Of a stretch of 20,491 bases of DNA, positions 9,145 through 20,146 are shown piece by piece. Position numbers and translations under genes: made by a program. The DNA is from Silene noctiflora (lineage: Eukaryota; Streptophyta; Magnoliopsida; Caryophyllales; Caryophyllaceae), in NCBI GenBank assembly GCA_009801015.1, contig VHZZ01002642.1, positions 48,918 through 69,408 on the forward strand, read 5' to 3'. Each line of letters opens with the position of its first letter. Within the stretch, counting starts at the first letter, position 1. A model generated the notes under the pieces. That model did not search any database. It worked only from the letters and a program-made list of their open reading frames with translations, and was not told the DNA's origin.

Positions 9145-9501
9145 TGAAATAGTAACATAAAATGAAACACTGACTTGCTCAGTTCAATCATTCGAAACTT
9201 TTCCTTTTCATGGTATTCTTTTTGCGTACCATAAGACATCAACTAAAAAGAATGGTGACAAAATTTAGCAAAGATGTAGTACCTTAAAGCTAAAGAACAT
9301 GATCAGGTCTCAATGTGAGATCGTCTCCCCCTTTATCCCTTCTCCCTCCACCATGAGCCCTAAATCTCCTGACCCCAGCCCATCTCAATAAAAGACTCCC
9401 GGAATGCAGCTCGTGTATTGGGCTAAATAAATTATTATCCCAGCTAACGTATTACTGGATAAATTATCTCAGTTACCTATGCATGACGTCAGAAGGATGT
9501 A
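9145..9501 (-). other. 3' flank / probable 3' UTR of the Lon gene
   Basis: Sequence downstream of the Lon stop codon. No exact AATAAA was found on the minus strand. The near-consensus AATAAT at 9436-9431, about 65 nt after the stop, is the best candidate. A TGACGTCA palindrome lies at 9484-9491. Around 9305-9330 GGTCTCAATGTGAGATCGTCTC has the look of a MITE-terminus fragment, too short to place. Confidence 0.35.
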
Positions 9502-12500
9502 TTAATTTTCTCCAACCTTTTCATCACTAAACACCAAATCACATATTTCAGAATAGCCATCTACAAAGTGCACGTCTAGGCCTTCCTTCACATTTGATGC
9601 GAGTTCATCAAAGTCCTTTCGGTTGGCAGCGGGGAAGATAATGGTCTTCACACCACTCCTCTTAGCTGCTATAGTCTTTTCCTTCACCTGATTTCACTTA
9701 AAAGAATGAGATTCAACATTTTGAACAACAATTTATCACAAAAGAAGAAGAGACAATCAAGAGAAAATTATCGGGGATGCTGAATTGCCAATTCAAGCTA
9801 CTGATATTGCTACCTAATAAATCGTAAATGCTGAATTGACATAAAATAGATGGAAATAATTGGTGTCCTTAAATGGCTAGAATTTAAGGACATAAAATAG
9901 ATGTTCAGGGCATAAAAGAATGACATAAAATAGATGGAAATAACAAGGATGAAATCTTCCGCTCAGAAATTATAGTCAGGTATTAGATGTTCTATTTTCT
10001 GACAGTGTCAACACCACACAAGTTTCATGTAATGTGAACTGGACAAAATAACAATAATTAAATATCTCCATCAACATTGACCATTAATGTGGTGGTCAAC
10101 AGATATCAACATTGACAGTTAATTGCTCCAAATTCATGTATATATATATGATGTAAAGTGTCATGTTTGGTTTATGAAAACCAACTATTTTGATATTGTT
10201 ATTTGTGTTTTTGAAAAGTTGTAAATGTTGAAAATAGCAACAAGCATTGAAAAGTATTCACCATCTTACCCCACCAATTGGAAGTATCTTCCCAGTAAGA
10301 GTCACTTCGCCAGTCATTGCCAAATCCTTCTCGACAGGCTTCTTCATAGCGAGAGATAACATGGAGGTAATCATTGTGCAACCAGCACTAGGACCATCCT
10401 TAGGAGTGGCTCCAGCTGGAACATGGAGATGAAGCTTAGCATTAGCAAAGAAATTGTTCGTGGGTTCCTTAGTGAGCAGTATTGCCCGGGAAACTGTGAG
10501 GGCAATTTGTGCACTTTCCTTCATCACGTCCCCAAGCTGTCCAGTTAGATTAAGTCCCCCTTTTCCTTCTCCTTCTTCAATCTGGGTTGTCTCTATGTAG
10601 AGAGTTGATCCTCCCATCGCAGTCCAGGCTAGACCCATCACTACTCCAACTGGGGTCTGATCATATATACGATCTGCCCGGAAAACAGGCTTCCCGACAT
10701 AATCAGAAAGGTTTGCTTGGTCTATCAGAACTTTCTCTATGACCTTGGCTTCCTACCAAGAGAAAAAAATAAAAACACGCCTTAAGTTAGAGCAAAAATA
10801 ACGTAGTAACACCCAAAACTCTCCGTTTACTAGTACAAACTCGTTGAAGTAAACCTAGAGCAAGGCTCATTTACTCGTGTGCAGGGATCCAATCGGAATC
10901 AACAAAATTGGATTGTAATCAAAATGCCGTTAGCTGTACGGCTACGGAATATTGTAGTTGCTCCAGAACACATGGATACATGCTTACATATACAAAACTT
11001 CCTTTGACTACAATTCCAATTTCCAACGATCCATATAAATTGAAACTTGTGGGACTGTGGCATACCATTGTCACATCTGGACTAGAATCATTTGTTTGGG
11101 GTTGCCCTTGCCCAACATCAGTCTGCAAAATTACATCATCTGAGCTGGTCTTATCAGACTGCTCTTCATCGGTAGAGACTTCTTTTGCAGGTTTATCTTG
11201 GTTATCCACCCCCATCATAGTTCCAGTTGAGCCAACAAGTGTATCAGGTTTGTTCTCTCTCGAGTCCAATGTTGGTGATACAGACTCTTTTACAGCACCT
11301 TGCCGCACAAGATGCAGAGCAATCTGGAAGAAATAGTACATTGAATAAGTACAATATGGGAAACTGTCCATTTGAGATGAAGTAATCAAAACATGCACAT
11401 CACGGACACAAACCGAACTAAGAAATAACCTTGCGGTAAATCTTTTCAATTTGTTTCTGAAGATTGCGCACCCCAGCTTCCCTGCAGTAACTCTCAATTA
11501 AAGCAAGCAAAGCTGCATCTGTCAAATCAACCTGAAATAAAGGTATCATCATATGTTTACACAACTGACAATTGAAGGAAAGCAACCAAACAAATTCCAC
11601 TATAAGTCTCTGACACAGATCACATAAAGTGCTGGAAGCATTCGGTATTCATTCTTCACCTGCTCAGCCTTGATACCACATGTTTCACGAGTAGTCTTTT
11701 CCAGATAGTCGCGTGCAATGTGCATTTTCTCATCGGTAATATAGCCTGCAATAGAAATCACTTCCATACGGTCCAAGAGAGGGTCCGGGATCGTTTCAAT
11801 GACGTTAGCAGTGCAAACAAACAAAACCTGCAGAAGTTTCAAACGGAAGATGTAATGTGTATGAAAACAAAAACACAACACTGTGAAATCAATAATAAGA
11901 AGATTATACTGGAAAGTGCAAACCACGCTATGGCCGTATCAAAGAAGATAATTCAAAAGGATCACAAGGCAACTTCAGATTTCAGAATAGAGTGGAACAG
12001 AGCTCATTTTGTAGAATGTAGACCACTAGAATGTCCACCGCAAACAAACGCTAGGGTCCTCAGAAACAAGTAGAGCATTCCCATGGCCATTAAAAATACA
12101 AGAAAGAAATCTCTTTCGAAATTCATCCACTATGAACGTGAGAGATCATCTCACACTTATTACGCAAATTGAAACGGGAGACAATGTTACCATTTTCCCA
12201 AATACTTCCTCCCATCCAAACCAAAGGTAACATGGACCCACCTTTCCCCTCACAAAAAGTGGGTCCATGTTACCTTTGGTTTGGATGGGAGGGACTATAA
12301 CACAAGACGCTTTCAAGCAAGACATAAACACTTGGGTTTAGCACTCGCGAACTAGTGAAAATTTTGACAAGAAAATACAAGTAAATTACGCAAAAGATGA
12401 GAAAAATTGAAAAAACAGGCAGTTGAATATTGACGAAAAAAAAACATATGACTAACCTTTGACAGATCAATCGGGACATCAAGATAGTGATCTAGAAAAT

Positions 12501-15500
12501 TTGCATTTTGTTCAGGGTCGAGAAGCTCTAACATAGCAGTTGCTGGATCACCAGCATGCCCTCTTCCAAGCTGCAACGAGAATGAACGTAATAGGAAGTT
12601 TTAAACTTTCATCCATAGAAATTAGTACAAGTACATCAAACTTTTACATGTGGAAGGGTAGAACTCTATGTTATAACTAGGAGACCAATTTGAAAGACTC
12701 CATCACACATTATTATTTAATACATCCTCCAACAACAGTTACCTTATTACACGCTTATCATCCCTCACAATTTTATCAATAGAGATATAAGCTTGCACAC
12801 AAGGACACTCTCCGCTCAAGGTGAAGTCCTAGCTTATATACAGGAGTTATACGACAAGCTACATCCAGATATACACAGACATATACTAGAGACATAAAAA
12901 ATTAAATGCGCATATCCGCATGTTTTTACATATGTATCATCGAATATTCATTTATTTATAAGACTTCATAATTGAGGGCAATGAAAAGCTAAACCATTCT
13001 TATTCTAGACAACGACCAATACAAGGTTGACCATGACATTCTCAACAGTTACTGATTAATACACTGGTTTCCACTTTCCACAAATAACACTAGTAATTTG
13101 TTTGTACAATAGCTGAAGCCAAAACAGAAGAGCGGGGATGTCACAAATCATCCCAAGGATAGGTTCAGAAAAAAGCACAAGTGCATGCAAGTATGCAACT
13201 GAGACTAACAAAGTAAAATGCCATTTTAGCATGGTTCATAAGTCTAGCCTGAACACGCCCAAAAAGGAAGAGCGGACAAAATATGAACATGGCAAGAAGA
13301 GCAAAGCAAAACAAAAAAACAAGTGTATACCTTGTCGATTTCATCAATTAAAACAAGAGGGTTAGCTGTGCCTACGCTTTTCAAACATTGAACCAACTTT
13401 CCAGGCATAGCTCCAACATAAGTACGTCGGTGACCCTGTGTCCATTCAAGCAAATAAAAAAAGATAACAGGTTTATTTACAAGGATCGTATAAAAAACTC
13501 AGAGCAAGCAAGGTGCACGTTATACCTTGATCTCGGCAACATCAGACAATCCTCCGACTGAAAATCGGTAGAATTTGCGATTCAAAGCACGCGCTATGGA
13601 GCGACCAATACTAGTTTTCCCTACTCCAGGAGGACCAGACAGGCAAATAATTTTTCCTAGGAAGAAACAAAGCACGAACACCCAATTCAGGATACTAAGG
13701 CCTCTAAACAATGTGTAAACTAAAACCCCATGAACATTGCTATTTAGGTCAAGTGAAGCCGGATATCTACTTTACTTTTTTAAGCGGATTTAGTCACATG
13801 ACTCACATTATCAGATTTTCGAAACATGATCTTGCAGAATATAAAATGACTAGCTCAGTAATTTTTTTTTTTCAGCATTCACTTCCATATCCAAACATCA
13901 GGTAATAACACTCTTCTTCCTACATCAAAATTATACCTACCAACAGCCAAGGCTAGAAGTTGGCTGATAAAATCACACCTAGGCAGATGGTTAAAATGTA
14001 AGATGAAGAAAATGAATTGCGCTCATACTAAATTGCATTTAGTTAACAAGGCATGAGACAGCTTGGCAATTAACAGTGTGTGCTCACAACGAGCAGTTAC
14101 TGAAATAAAAAATCTACAAAAATTAAGAGAATAACATTCGATTAACTGGTATAGATATGAGGCAACAAATGGATAGCTAAAGAATGTTTAGATCAACCTT
14201 GTGCTGTTCCTCGGAGCTTTCCAACTGCAATGAACTCCAATATCCGTTCTTTGACATCAGTCAAGCCATAATGGTCTTCGTCGAGTATCTCTTGTGCACG
14301 CACAACATCAAAATTTTCATCACTGCATCAATACAAATAACAGAAGGTACAAAGAACAAACTTGGTCAAACAAACATAAGATACAGTTAACAAATTTACC
14401 ATTAGAATAAGAATCCTTTAAACGAGCCTAAATCATACTGAACCAAAGATAAACAGTAGTGCAAATAAAATTAATTTCTCTTGGGAACTAATGACTAAAT
14501 GCATGCTATCAAAAGATTTGCTCAAATTTTTCACAATAAACAATCCAACAAAAAGCAATGAAGACATCATTTCAATTTAAATGTGCCAACATAAGTAGCA
14601 GCGGATTTCCAAAATTCCACCTCAAATAATGGAATGCCATTATATGTAAAAGTGAAGTGTGACAAATATTAAGTAGAATATACAGGTATTTTCAGTTGAG
14701 AGATACTTAAGAGCGGAGACAAAATAAAAGCCCTAACCAGCGAGCGAGCACTCCAACACTAACCTGTAATTTCCCCAAGGCAATGCTGTTAGCCAGTCAA
14801 GATAGTTGCGAGTAACATTAAATTCACTTGAGCTGACCTCCAACAGCTGAAGTTTTGTAAGTTCTTCTTCTATAACTTGTAATACATGCTCTGGGATTTT
14901 TTCTTTGTTTGGTTCAATCCTTTCCCTAAACGGCTCTGAAAGAAAGGAACATTGCTAGGAAACAATATCTCAAACACTAAGATTCGACAAACCAAAACAT
15001 GGGTTTCCAATTATAAAGACTAATAAATCTTTTTGTCAAGGAAATGTAGCAGACGACAAATCGACAACATTATACACATTCTTTTTTGCAAAGAACCAAT
15101 TAACCAGCATTCCAACTAATTTGTGATGGACACTGATGTTGAACTTTGATCAATCATGGATTAATTTACGCCAATTTTCAGTAATAAAGAATTACACAGC
15201 AAAAATGGTTTTCAAAAGAAGATTTCTGTCACTATCTACAATATACATATTTAAAAGGTGGGCTATTGCAATTTTTCTTTTTCTAATGATGATAAGGGTA
15301 CATAGACAAGTGAGGAAACTATATAAAATAAATAGCCAACTTAAAACAAGATCCATGATCTACTGCAAGGATATTGGAATACGCCAATATGTAACACTAA
15401 CCAGTAACTGCAGTTTTGTCATCTTTTTGAAGTCCTAGCTCCTACAAAGAAGAAAATGAATAGGCATTACAGGCCAACCATAGCAGGCTGAGACGACAAC

Positions 15501-18500
15501 ACTAGCATTACATCGACGCCTCAAAGGCTCCCATTTATAGCGGAGCTAGGGGTCGAATGTACATAATAAATTAATCCTTCTTAAAAACAAAAAAAAAAAG
15601 ACTGATTCACTCAAGAGGGAAGTTGCATTGAGAAATGCATCAATGGACTGTTGATTCACAATATAAGAAGTGCAAACGATTTAGTGAGTAAGTTGGCTTT
15701 ATTTGATCATCTTCGAAACACAGATCCATATAGAGCCCAAGGATACTGAGACTTTTAGAAATGGAAAAGTAAGCTGCCACAGATATAGACAGTGATAAAA
15801 GGGAAATTCATTGGGTGTCCCTAAGATTTAGCAATGTCCAAATGTTTGAGTGTAATATTCATGCATGTACCCTTAAGAAAAAAAAATTGTATATAATTCG
15901 CCCTAATTATGAACTTTGAGACATTTGAAAGCTACTTCCTCCGTTCCATTTGTTTCTTTACGTATTTCTTTTTAGTCCGTTCCATTTGATTCTTTACATT
16001 TCCTTATATGGGCATCACTTAATCAATTAAATGACCATCATATCCTTCTAAAATTTATAAGGTCCACACTCCAGAGGATCTAATGGTAATTCAATATATA
16101 AAAACATTACATACCCCACTTGTTTCCACTTTCTTAATCTGTGTAAAAAGCAAACATAAAAAACAAATGGAAAGAAGGAAGTACTAGTTAATATATTTTT
16201 TAAAAAAAATTGGTCAATTTTATCCCTTAAACCCCCACCCATCACTTCCCACCATCTCCAACCACTCTATCTCTCTCCTAGTTTTCTCTCTGTCTCTACC
16301 AACTCCCTATTTCACTTAGCCACCCAACTAAGATGCTCTCCCACCTCCACCATCAACGCAGAACTCTACGCTGCATAACCCCATACCTATGGCCACAACT
16401 CTTTATCATGCTTTCCACCATGAAATGGTCAGGTGATTAATGACAATCATGCCAAGCTAAATTTTTATCAAGAGTTTGGTTATTCGGCTTGCCTTGACTT
16501 TAACGCTATGTTACTCCGACACTTCACTTAGCTGCCATGTCGTGTAACCGACACATATCTTGTCCGACACGATTCCGATACTTCGACACTTCCCATTAGA
16601 CCAAAAAAATAAAAAAATTGCACAAAATAACCATATCCGACACTGTGACACATGTCCGACACGACACCCCGTGATGAGTCGGGGTAACACAGCTTAACAT
16701 TGACAGTGAGTGACTGTAGTGACATGTGGAATGGTGTTAAAACATACTTAACATTTTGGATTTACTTATGATGAATCAGTAATATGTGGGTGGATGCGGG
16801 AGATTTGGATGAGGGATTTTGTCAAGTAATATATTGTAGGTGTAACATCGATGCATGTGCAATGATTTTGAAGAAAACCCTTAGGAACACCAAATGGAAT
16901 TTTCTTATAAAAGAAGATAAACAACTGTAAATAAATTAACATTGAAATTTAATACCTTCTTAATGACCTTTAGTTGCTCATTTAGAAGATAACGGCGTTG
17001 TTCACGGCTGACTTTCTCTTCAATTGCTTTCGCTATGGTTTCCTAAATGTAAACGAAGGTATCAGAAAGTCTCAAACAAGAGTAATAAGTTTGAGAATGT
17101 AGCAATACAGAACCATCTGAGGCAATACCTGAATTTTACTAATTTCCATTTCTTTCTTAACTAGTTCAAGGGAAAGTTGTAAACGCTTTAGCACCTGAAA
17201 TATACGGTTCAAGATATGAGTTACCAGGCAAGTTTGTGAGCAGATTCATACATACATGATTCGGGATAATTTTTTAGCTTATATGCTACTTACATCAAGC
17301 TCTTCAAGCACTTGTTGACCTTGTACTCTACTTGCCCCAGAAATAGCAGCTCCAAAATCTGCTAATCTAGGATAATTGAAGTCACCAATATGCTGAAAGG
17401 TAACAAAGAGTAGGCAGGGTAAGCATGATTACATCATAAAAGGGGCGAATGTCACTGCACCGATCTTTCAGTTGGAAAAGTGAAAAAAAAAAAACACCAA
17501 AGCATCAATAGTGTGGTGGAGAACTTCCACTGCTAACTGCCAATGTAATAGCTAGGAAAGAACGGAATTCCCAATAGTTAAATGCCCAGGTGATGAATGA
17601 GCATGAACGAGTCACAAGAACTATTTTAATTTGGGCTAATATTTCACCACAATGACGTTTTCAATGCAATATTGTAAGATATTAAACTTTTCATTGATAG
17701 GTCCATGAAATCACCAAATAAAAAAGTCAGGCAACACTTGATGTACAAGGGAAATGTGTAAGGCCCACATGAAATATATGGAAAGTCATTCTCACGGCCA
17801 AACCAATTGTGAGGTTATCATCTACTACAAAGCTTTGCACACAACGCTTACGCTGATATCCAATAGACAATTCCTACAGTACAATAAGAATTAAAGTAAA
17901 CCACATCAATAGCACAAGAAACGACTTTACCTTAGTATATGTTTTTACGTGATCCCTCCAAAGAGAATTATTCCGCAAGACATCTCTCACAGTTGATATA
18001 ACCTCAAACGATGTAGCTTTTATGACATCATCGTCCTTGTCATATGGTAAATCCTACAATAGAAAGAATAGTTTAGTTGGCTGAAATCACTTCAAGTAAT
18101 TGACCATCTACTACGTGGAATTTCTAAATATCTTGCCTTCAAATGATCAACATTGACAGTAAGAGGATCTTCCTCCACCTGTATCAACATAATCACGTAA
18201 ACAATAAGGTTTTCCCTTAAGAGACAAAGAGTAAGAAAAAAAAAAAGACAGGAGGCGAAATAGTTGAAAAGTACATAATGTAGAGAAAATTTTGTGAAAT
18301 AAGTCTAAGCTTTGAAATAAAAATGCCGCCTAAGCATGTGTATTTCTTAACAAGCTTTGAGGTTTATAAGCTTACCATCTCTGTTATTCGGAGTCTGCGA
18401 TGACCAACAAGAATGACCTGTTCACCGTCGATGGAAGTAATCTAAAAGGAGAAAAATGACAAATGAATAATTTCTAGAAAACTAATAATTTCGCTCAACT

Positions 18501-20146
18501 AAAAGTGATGATCATCCCCAAAAAATAAAGAAAATGAATATAGTTCAATGAAAAGAATACCCGTGCCAGTGTCCCAACTTTATGCAAGCGATTCAACAAT
18601 TCTTGCCCTTTATAGTCATAGATGTTCTTCTCAGGATCAGAATCAGGCTCATCTTTAACAAGAAACGCACCCGCAAATGGAGCTTGTCTCCTTTGACTCT
18701 CTTCCAGTGCTGCTAGCACTTTGGGATCCTATAGAAACATATATTACACGCCAAACAAACCTCCAAATGGAACTATACTTGCAGAGTAGCAGTAAACCTT
18801 AAAGCCTATTATGTACGCACGAAATAAGAAATTTCCCCTTTTCCTAGGCCAACTATCTTCAACTCTCTTGTCAATAGGTCTCACAAAAAATAGGATGACA
18901 GAATAATAACCACAAATAATCAAATCTATCTACTAATAGGTTCATCTCCAATTTCTATGGCAATGCCACCTGTGGACGTTTAAGCAGCGTTGCCATCTCG
19001 CCAACATAGCAATCACCAACATTATGAATTTCCTTTGTCTCAACTCTCAACGTACAAATTATTCTTGCAACATTATCGTCTTATATAAAGTTGTTTTGAA
19101 TCTGGCATAAATAACATAGATGTAAGTAGACATTGAACGGTCAAAAGCCCAGATAAAACGGTGTGTAGTGGAGGAGCACGGGGATAGTAAGCCCTGCCGC
19201 CCCTTAAGCAGTAAAAAATATTATTTTGCTAGATTAATTTTTTCTAAGTAATCTATTGCTTTCTATTTTTCCCCCTAAAAGCCTACATAAAATGTTGTGT
19301 AGTGGTGGTACGGGGCTAGCTGGCACTGTCGCCGTCTTAGGCAATGAAAAAATGAAAACTTTATTGCTTCCCTAAGTTACTCTATTGCGTTCCTGATTTA
19401 TCCCCCTGATATTTTTGATCTATGCTCATTCCATAACTTCGAATCCAATCTCCGCCCCAATGCAGTTTATAAAGTTCTCAATAAATGTGAAGACTTCCAT
19501 AAGAAAAACTGGTCCTAGTGCAGAAAATCATAATATCCTATTCACATGTTTGCAAAATGATCACTTCTGACTAATATCATAAAGCAATACGGAGTTCTAG
19601 CAAATCAAAAACTTCTTCTGTTCCAATTGACTGTACACTTTTTTCGAAACTCTCCCTTACATATTTGAAACACGTATACAATCAAATCCAAAAGAGGAGG
19701 TACAATTCCTTCTTCATACCTTGACGTAGATTGGCATGTAAAATCCAGGAAACAACGGTCGATGCGGAAGCGGCAACGCCAAAACCTACGTCAAAGAACA
19801 CAAAATTAACCTCAATTCCCAACAATTCAATCAGAACATACATAAATCCCATAAAAACGAGGTAACGAACCGTAAAACAATCTTCAGGGCGAAACGCCGT
19901 AGGAAGAATCGCCTTAATAGAATCATCTTCGTCGGCAGAGTCCACCTCCGAGGCGGCTGCGGCGACCTTTTCGGCATCATCGGCAGCGTCGGAGGAGGAG
20001 CAGAAGAACACACGGCGGTGTAAATTAGGGTTCCGGCGCAGCGAGAAGAATACTCGACCGAAAGCGGCGGAAGAATTGGGAATTGGACGAGTTAGCTTGG
20101 GGGAAAGCGGAGATTGTGAGGCGACTCGACATAGGAGCTTCAACAT
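9502..20146 (-). CDS. LON1: Mitochondrial Lon protease (LON1-type), 20 exons
   Basis: ATP-dependent serine protease of the mitochondrial matrix that degrades damaged proteins and acts as a chaperone. Exons in transcript order: 20146-19871, 19785-19720, 18728-18561, 18441-18376, 18178-18137, 18053-17931, 17392-17294, 17194-17129, 17042-16956, 15441-15402, 14935-14764, 14322-14198, 13656-13526, 13435-13331, 12570-12457, 11827-11660, 11531-11430, 11323-11066, 10752-10270, 9687-9502. They total 2877 nt (958 residues), close to the about 940 of Arabidopsis LON1 as I recall it. An Arg/Ser-rich presequence (with RVFFCS near residue 46) precedes the substrate-binding N domain (about 93-330). The AAA+ module has Walker A GPPGVGKT (451-458), Walker B LVLIDE (514-519), Arg580 as likely finger and Arg638 in sensor 2. 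The protease domain has Ser858 in GPSAG and Lys901 in GGVKEK, 43 residues apart as in bacterial Lon. All junctions are in phase; donors are GT except intron 5. It looks intact. Paralogue choice (LON1 or LON4) is by best resemblance. Confidence 0.93.
9688..10269 (-). other. LON1: Lon intron 19
   Basis: A 582-bp GT-AG intron. It contains three copies of GACATAAAATAGATG (9838-9852, 9889-9903, 9922-9936), two of them extended to a 23-bp identical repeat (9837-9859 and 9921-9943). Related AACATTGAC words lie in 10070-10120. Nothing else recognised. Confidence 0.7.
10270..11323 (-). other. LON1: Lon exons 18-19: acidic linker and proteolytic domain
   Basis: Exon 18 (11323-11066, 86 codons) starts with the end of the AAA+ lid and becomes an acidic, Ser/Thr/Gln-rich linker (about residues 665-736) that varies between plant Lons. 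Exon 19 (10752-10270, 161 codons) is the largest and holds most of the P domain: [14 protein letters not shown], the [15 protein letters not shown] block with catalytic Ser858, and [17 protein letters not shown]. The partner Lys901 is the fourth codon of exon 20, so the catalytic dyad is divided by intron 19. Confidence 0.88.
10753..11065 (-). other. LON1: Lon intron 18
   Basis: A 313-bp GT-AG intron with no repeat or RNA gene seen. A plus-strand open frame of 142 codons that overlaps it and exon 18 is antisense shadow. Confidence 0.7.
12205..12295. mobile_element. Stowaway MITE in Lon intron 15, near-perfect hairpin
   Basis: A 91-bp unit flanked by TA (12203-12204 and 12296-12297). The arms CCTCCCATCCAAACC...GGACCCAC and their exact complement run for about 34 bp around a 17-bp centre, so nearly the whole element folds on itself. 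The termini (CTTCCTCCC / GGGAGGGAC) match the Stowaway CTCCCTCC family of Tc1/mariner-derived MITEs. The high arm identity suggests a rather recent insertion. The rest of the 629-bp intron (11828-12456) shows nothing else. Confidence 0.85.
12571..13330 (-). other. LON1: Lon intron 14
   Basis: A 760-bp GT-AG intron between the Walker B exon (13435-13331) and the following AAA+ exon (12570-12457). AT-rich; no transposon ends or RNA genes recognised. Confidence 0.7.
13526..13656 (-). other. LON1: Lon exon 13: Walker A exon
   Basis: A 131-bp exon carrying [17 protein letters not shown], the ATP-binding P-loop, followed by the [13 protein letters not shown] pore-region segment. The first codon is split with exon 12 (G|GA). 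The strong conservation fixes the acceptor after CCTAG at 13657. Confidence 0.9.
13657..14763 (-). other. LON1: Lon introns 11 and 12 with exon 12 between
   Basis: Intron 12 (13657-14197, 541 bp) and intron 11 (14323-14763, 441 bp) flank the 125-bp exon 12 ([20 protein letters not shown]...). A poly(T) tract occurs at 13861-13872. No mobile element or RNA gene recognised. Confidence 0.7.
14936..15401 (-). other. LON1: Lon intron 10
   Basis: A 466-bp intron with no recognised repeat. A plus-strand open frame of 100 codons overlaps it and exon 10; it is rich in AT-biased residues and looks like chance. Exon 10 beyond it is only 40 bp and ends mid-codon (G|AG). Confidence 0.7.
15935..16181. mobile_element. 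Stowaway MITE nested in the intron 9 TIR element
   Basis: A 247-bp unit flanked by TA on both sides (15933-15934, 16182-16183). The left end CTTCCTCCGTTCCATTTGTTTC and the right end AACAAATGGAAAGAAGGAAG are complementary with a few mismatches, giving arms of about 20 bp in the Stowaway/mariner style. The left arm motif is repeated once inside (CCGTTCCATTTGATTCTTTAC near 15978). Non-coding. Confidence 0.8.
16516..16676. repeat. Array of CCGACAC motifs
   Basis: CCGACAC occurs about five times (near 16517, 16548, 16564, 16637, 16656), with looser CGACAC copies near 16583 and 16662. All are inside the intron 9 TIR element and partly in facing orientation with TGTCG words. Arrays of short motifs like this are found near transposon ends, where they bind transposase, but here they lie centrally. 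Confidence 0.45.
17393..17930 (-). other. LON1: Lon intron 6
   Basis: A 538-bp GT-AG intron, AT-rich. No repeat, RNA gene or transposon end recognised. Confidence 0.7.
18054..18136 (-). other. LON1: Lon intron 5 with GC-AG splice sites
   Basis: The donor reads AAG|GCAAGA and the acceptor TTGTAG|GA. The flanking exons (42 bp and 123 bp) keep frame and homology only with this GC donor. No GT lies close enough to replace it without losing conserved residues ([13 protein letters not shown]). GC-AG introns are a known minor class of U2-type introns, usually with a strong remaining donor consensus as here. Confidence 0.8.
19143..19407. repeat. Diverged tandem duplication in Lon intron 2
   Basis: Two head-to-tail copies of about 134 bp (19143-19276 and 19277-19407). 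Each begins AAAAGCC, continues with ATAAAA..GTTGTGTAGTGG..GACGGGG..TAG, then a CTG..GCCG block, TTATTGCTT..CTAAGT and a TCTATTGC stretch, and ends in TTATCCCCCT or TTTTCCCCCT. The copies differ by many substitutions and small gaps, so the duplication is old. It lies in intron 2 (18729-19719, 991 bp), which shows nothing else. Confidence 0.65.
19720..20146 (-). other. LON1: Lon exons 1-2: targeting presequence and start of the N domain
   Basis: The start ATG at 20146 opens a basic, Ser-rich, acid-poor leader ([11 protein letters not shown]...) typical of mitochondrial import. RRVFF|CS resembles a processing site with Arg near -3. An Ala/Glu/Asp-rich linker follows. Exon 1 ends after FRPEDCFT and joins in phase 0 across an 85-bp intron to the 66-bp exon 2 ([21 protein letters not shown]). 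Reading straight through the intron gives a 154-codon open frame that hides exon 2 in the wrong frame. Confidence 0.85.

Larger units (their letters stand above)
15795..16913. mobile_element. Non-autonomous TIR element of about 1.1 kb in Lon intron 9
   Basis: The left end GGAAATTCATTGGGTGTCCCTAAG (from 15802) pairs with the right end, whose complement is AAAATTCCATTTGGTGTTCCTAAG. Both are continued inward by related CATGCATGTA/TGCACATGCAT blocks (about 15862-15870 and 16850-16861). ATAAAAG flanks both ends (15795-15801 and 16907-16913), a candidate 7-bp target duplication. No transposase is readable. A complete Stowaway is nested inside. The 7-8-bp duplication would suit hAT or a Mutator relative. 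It fills most of the 1514-bp intron 9. Confidence 0.55.

Noticed and set aside
10908..11336. Plus-strand open frame of 142 codons
   Set aside because: Antisense to Lon exon 18 and part of intron 18; no known motif, and the minus-strand exon is clearly the coding one.
15136..15438. Plus-strand open frame of 100 codons in Lon intron 10
   Set aside because: AT-rich chance frame overlapping exon 10 in antisense; no motif.
9502..18719. Several separate short genes on the minus strand carrying Lon-like pieces
   Set aside because: The pieces are exons of one gene: all 20 join in phase in the right order with splice consensus at each edge.
19682..20146. A 154-residue protein read straight from the Lon start codon
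   Set aside because: It reads through intron 1 and takes exon 2 in the wrong frame. Splicing at 19871/19785 restores the conserved [14 protein letters not shown] segment.
9502..20146. A functional system joining the SUMO-like gene and the Lon gene
   Set aside because: They share a strand but have separate promoters, about 2 kb of repeat-bearing DNA between them and different cell compartments; nothing in the sequence ties them together.
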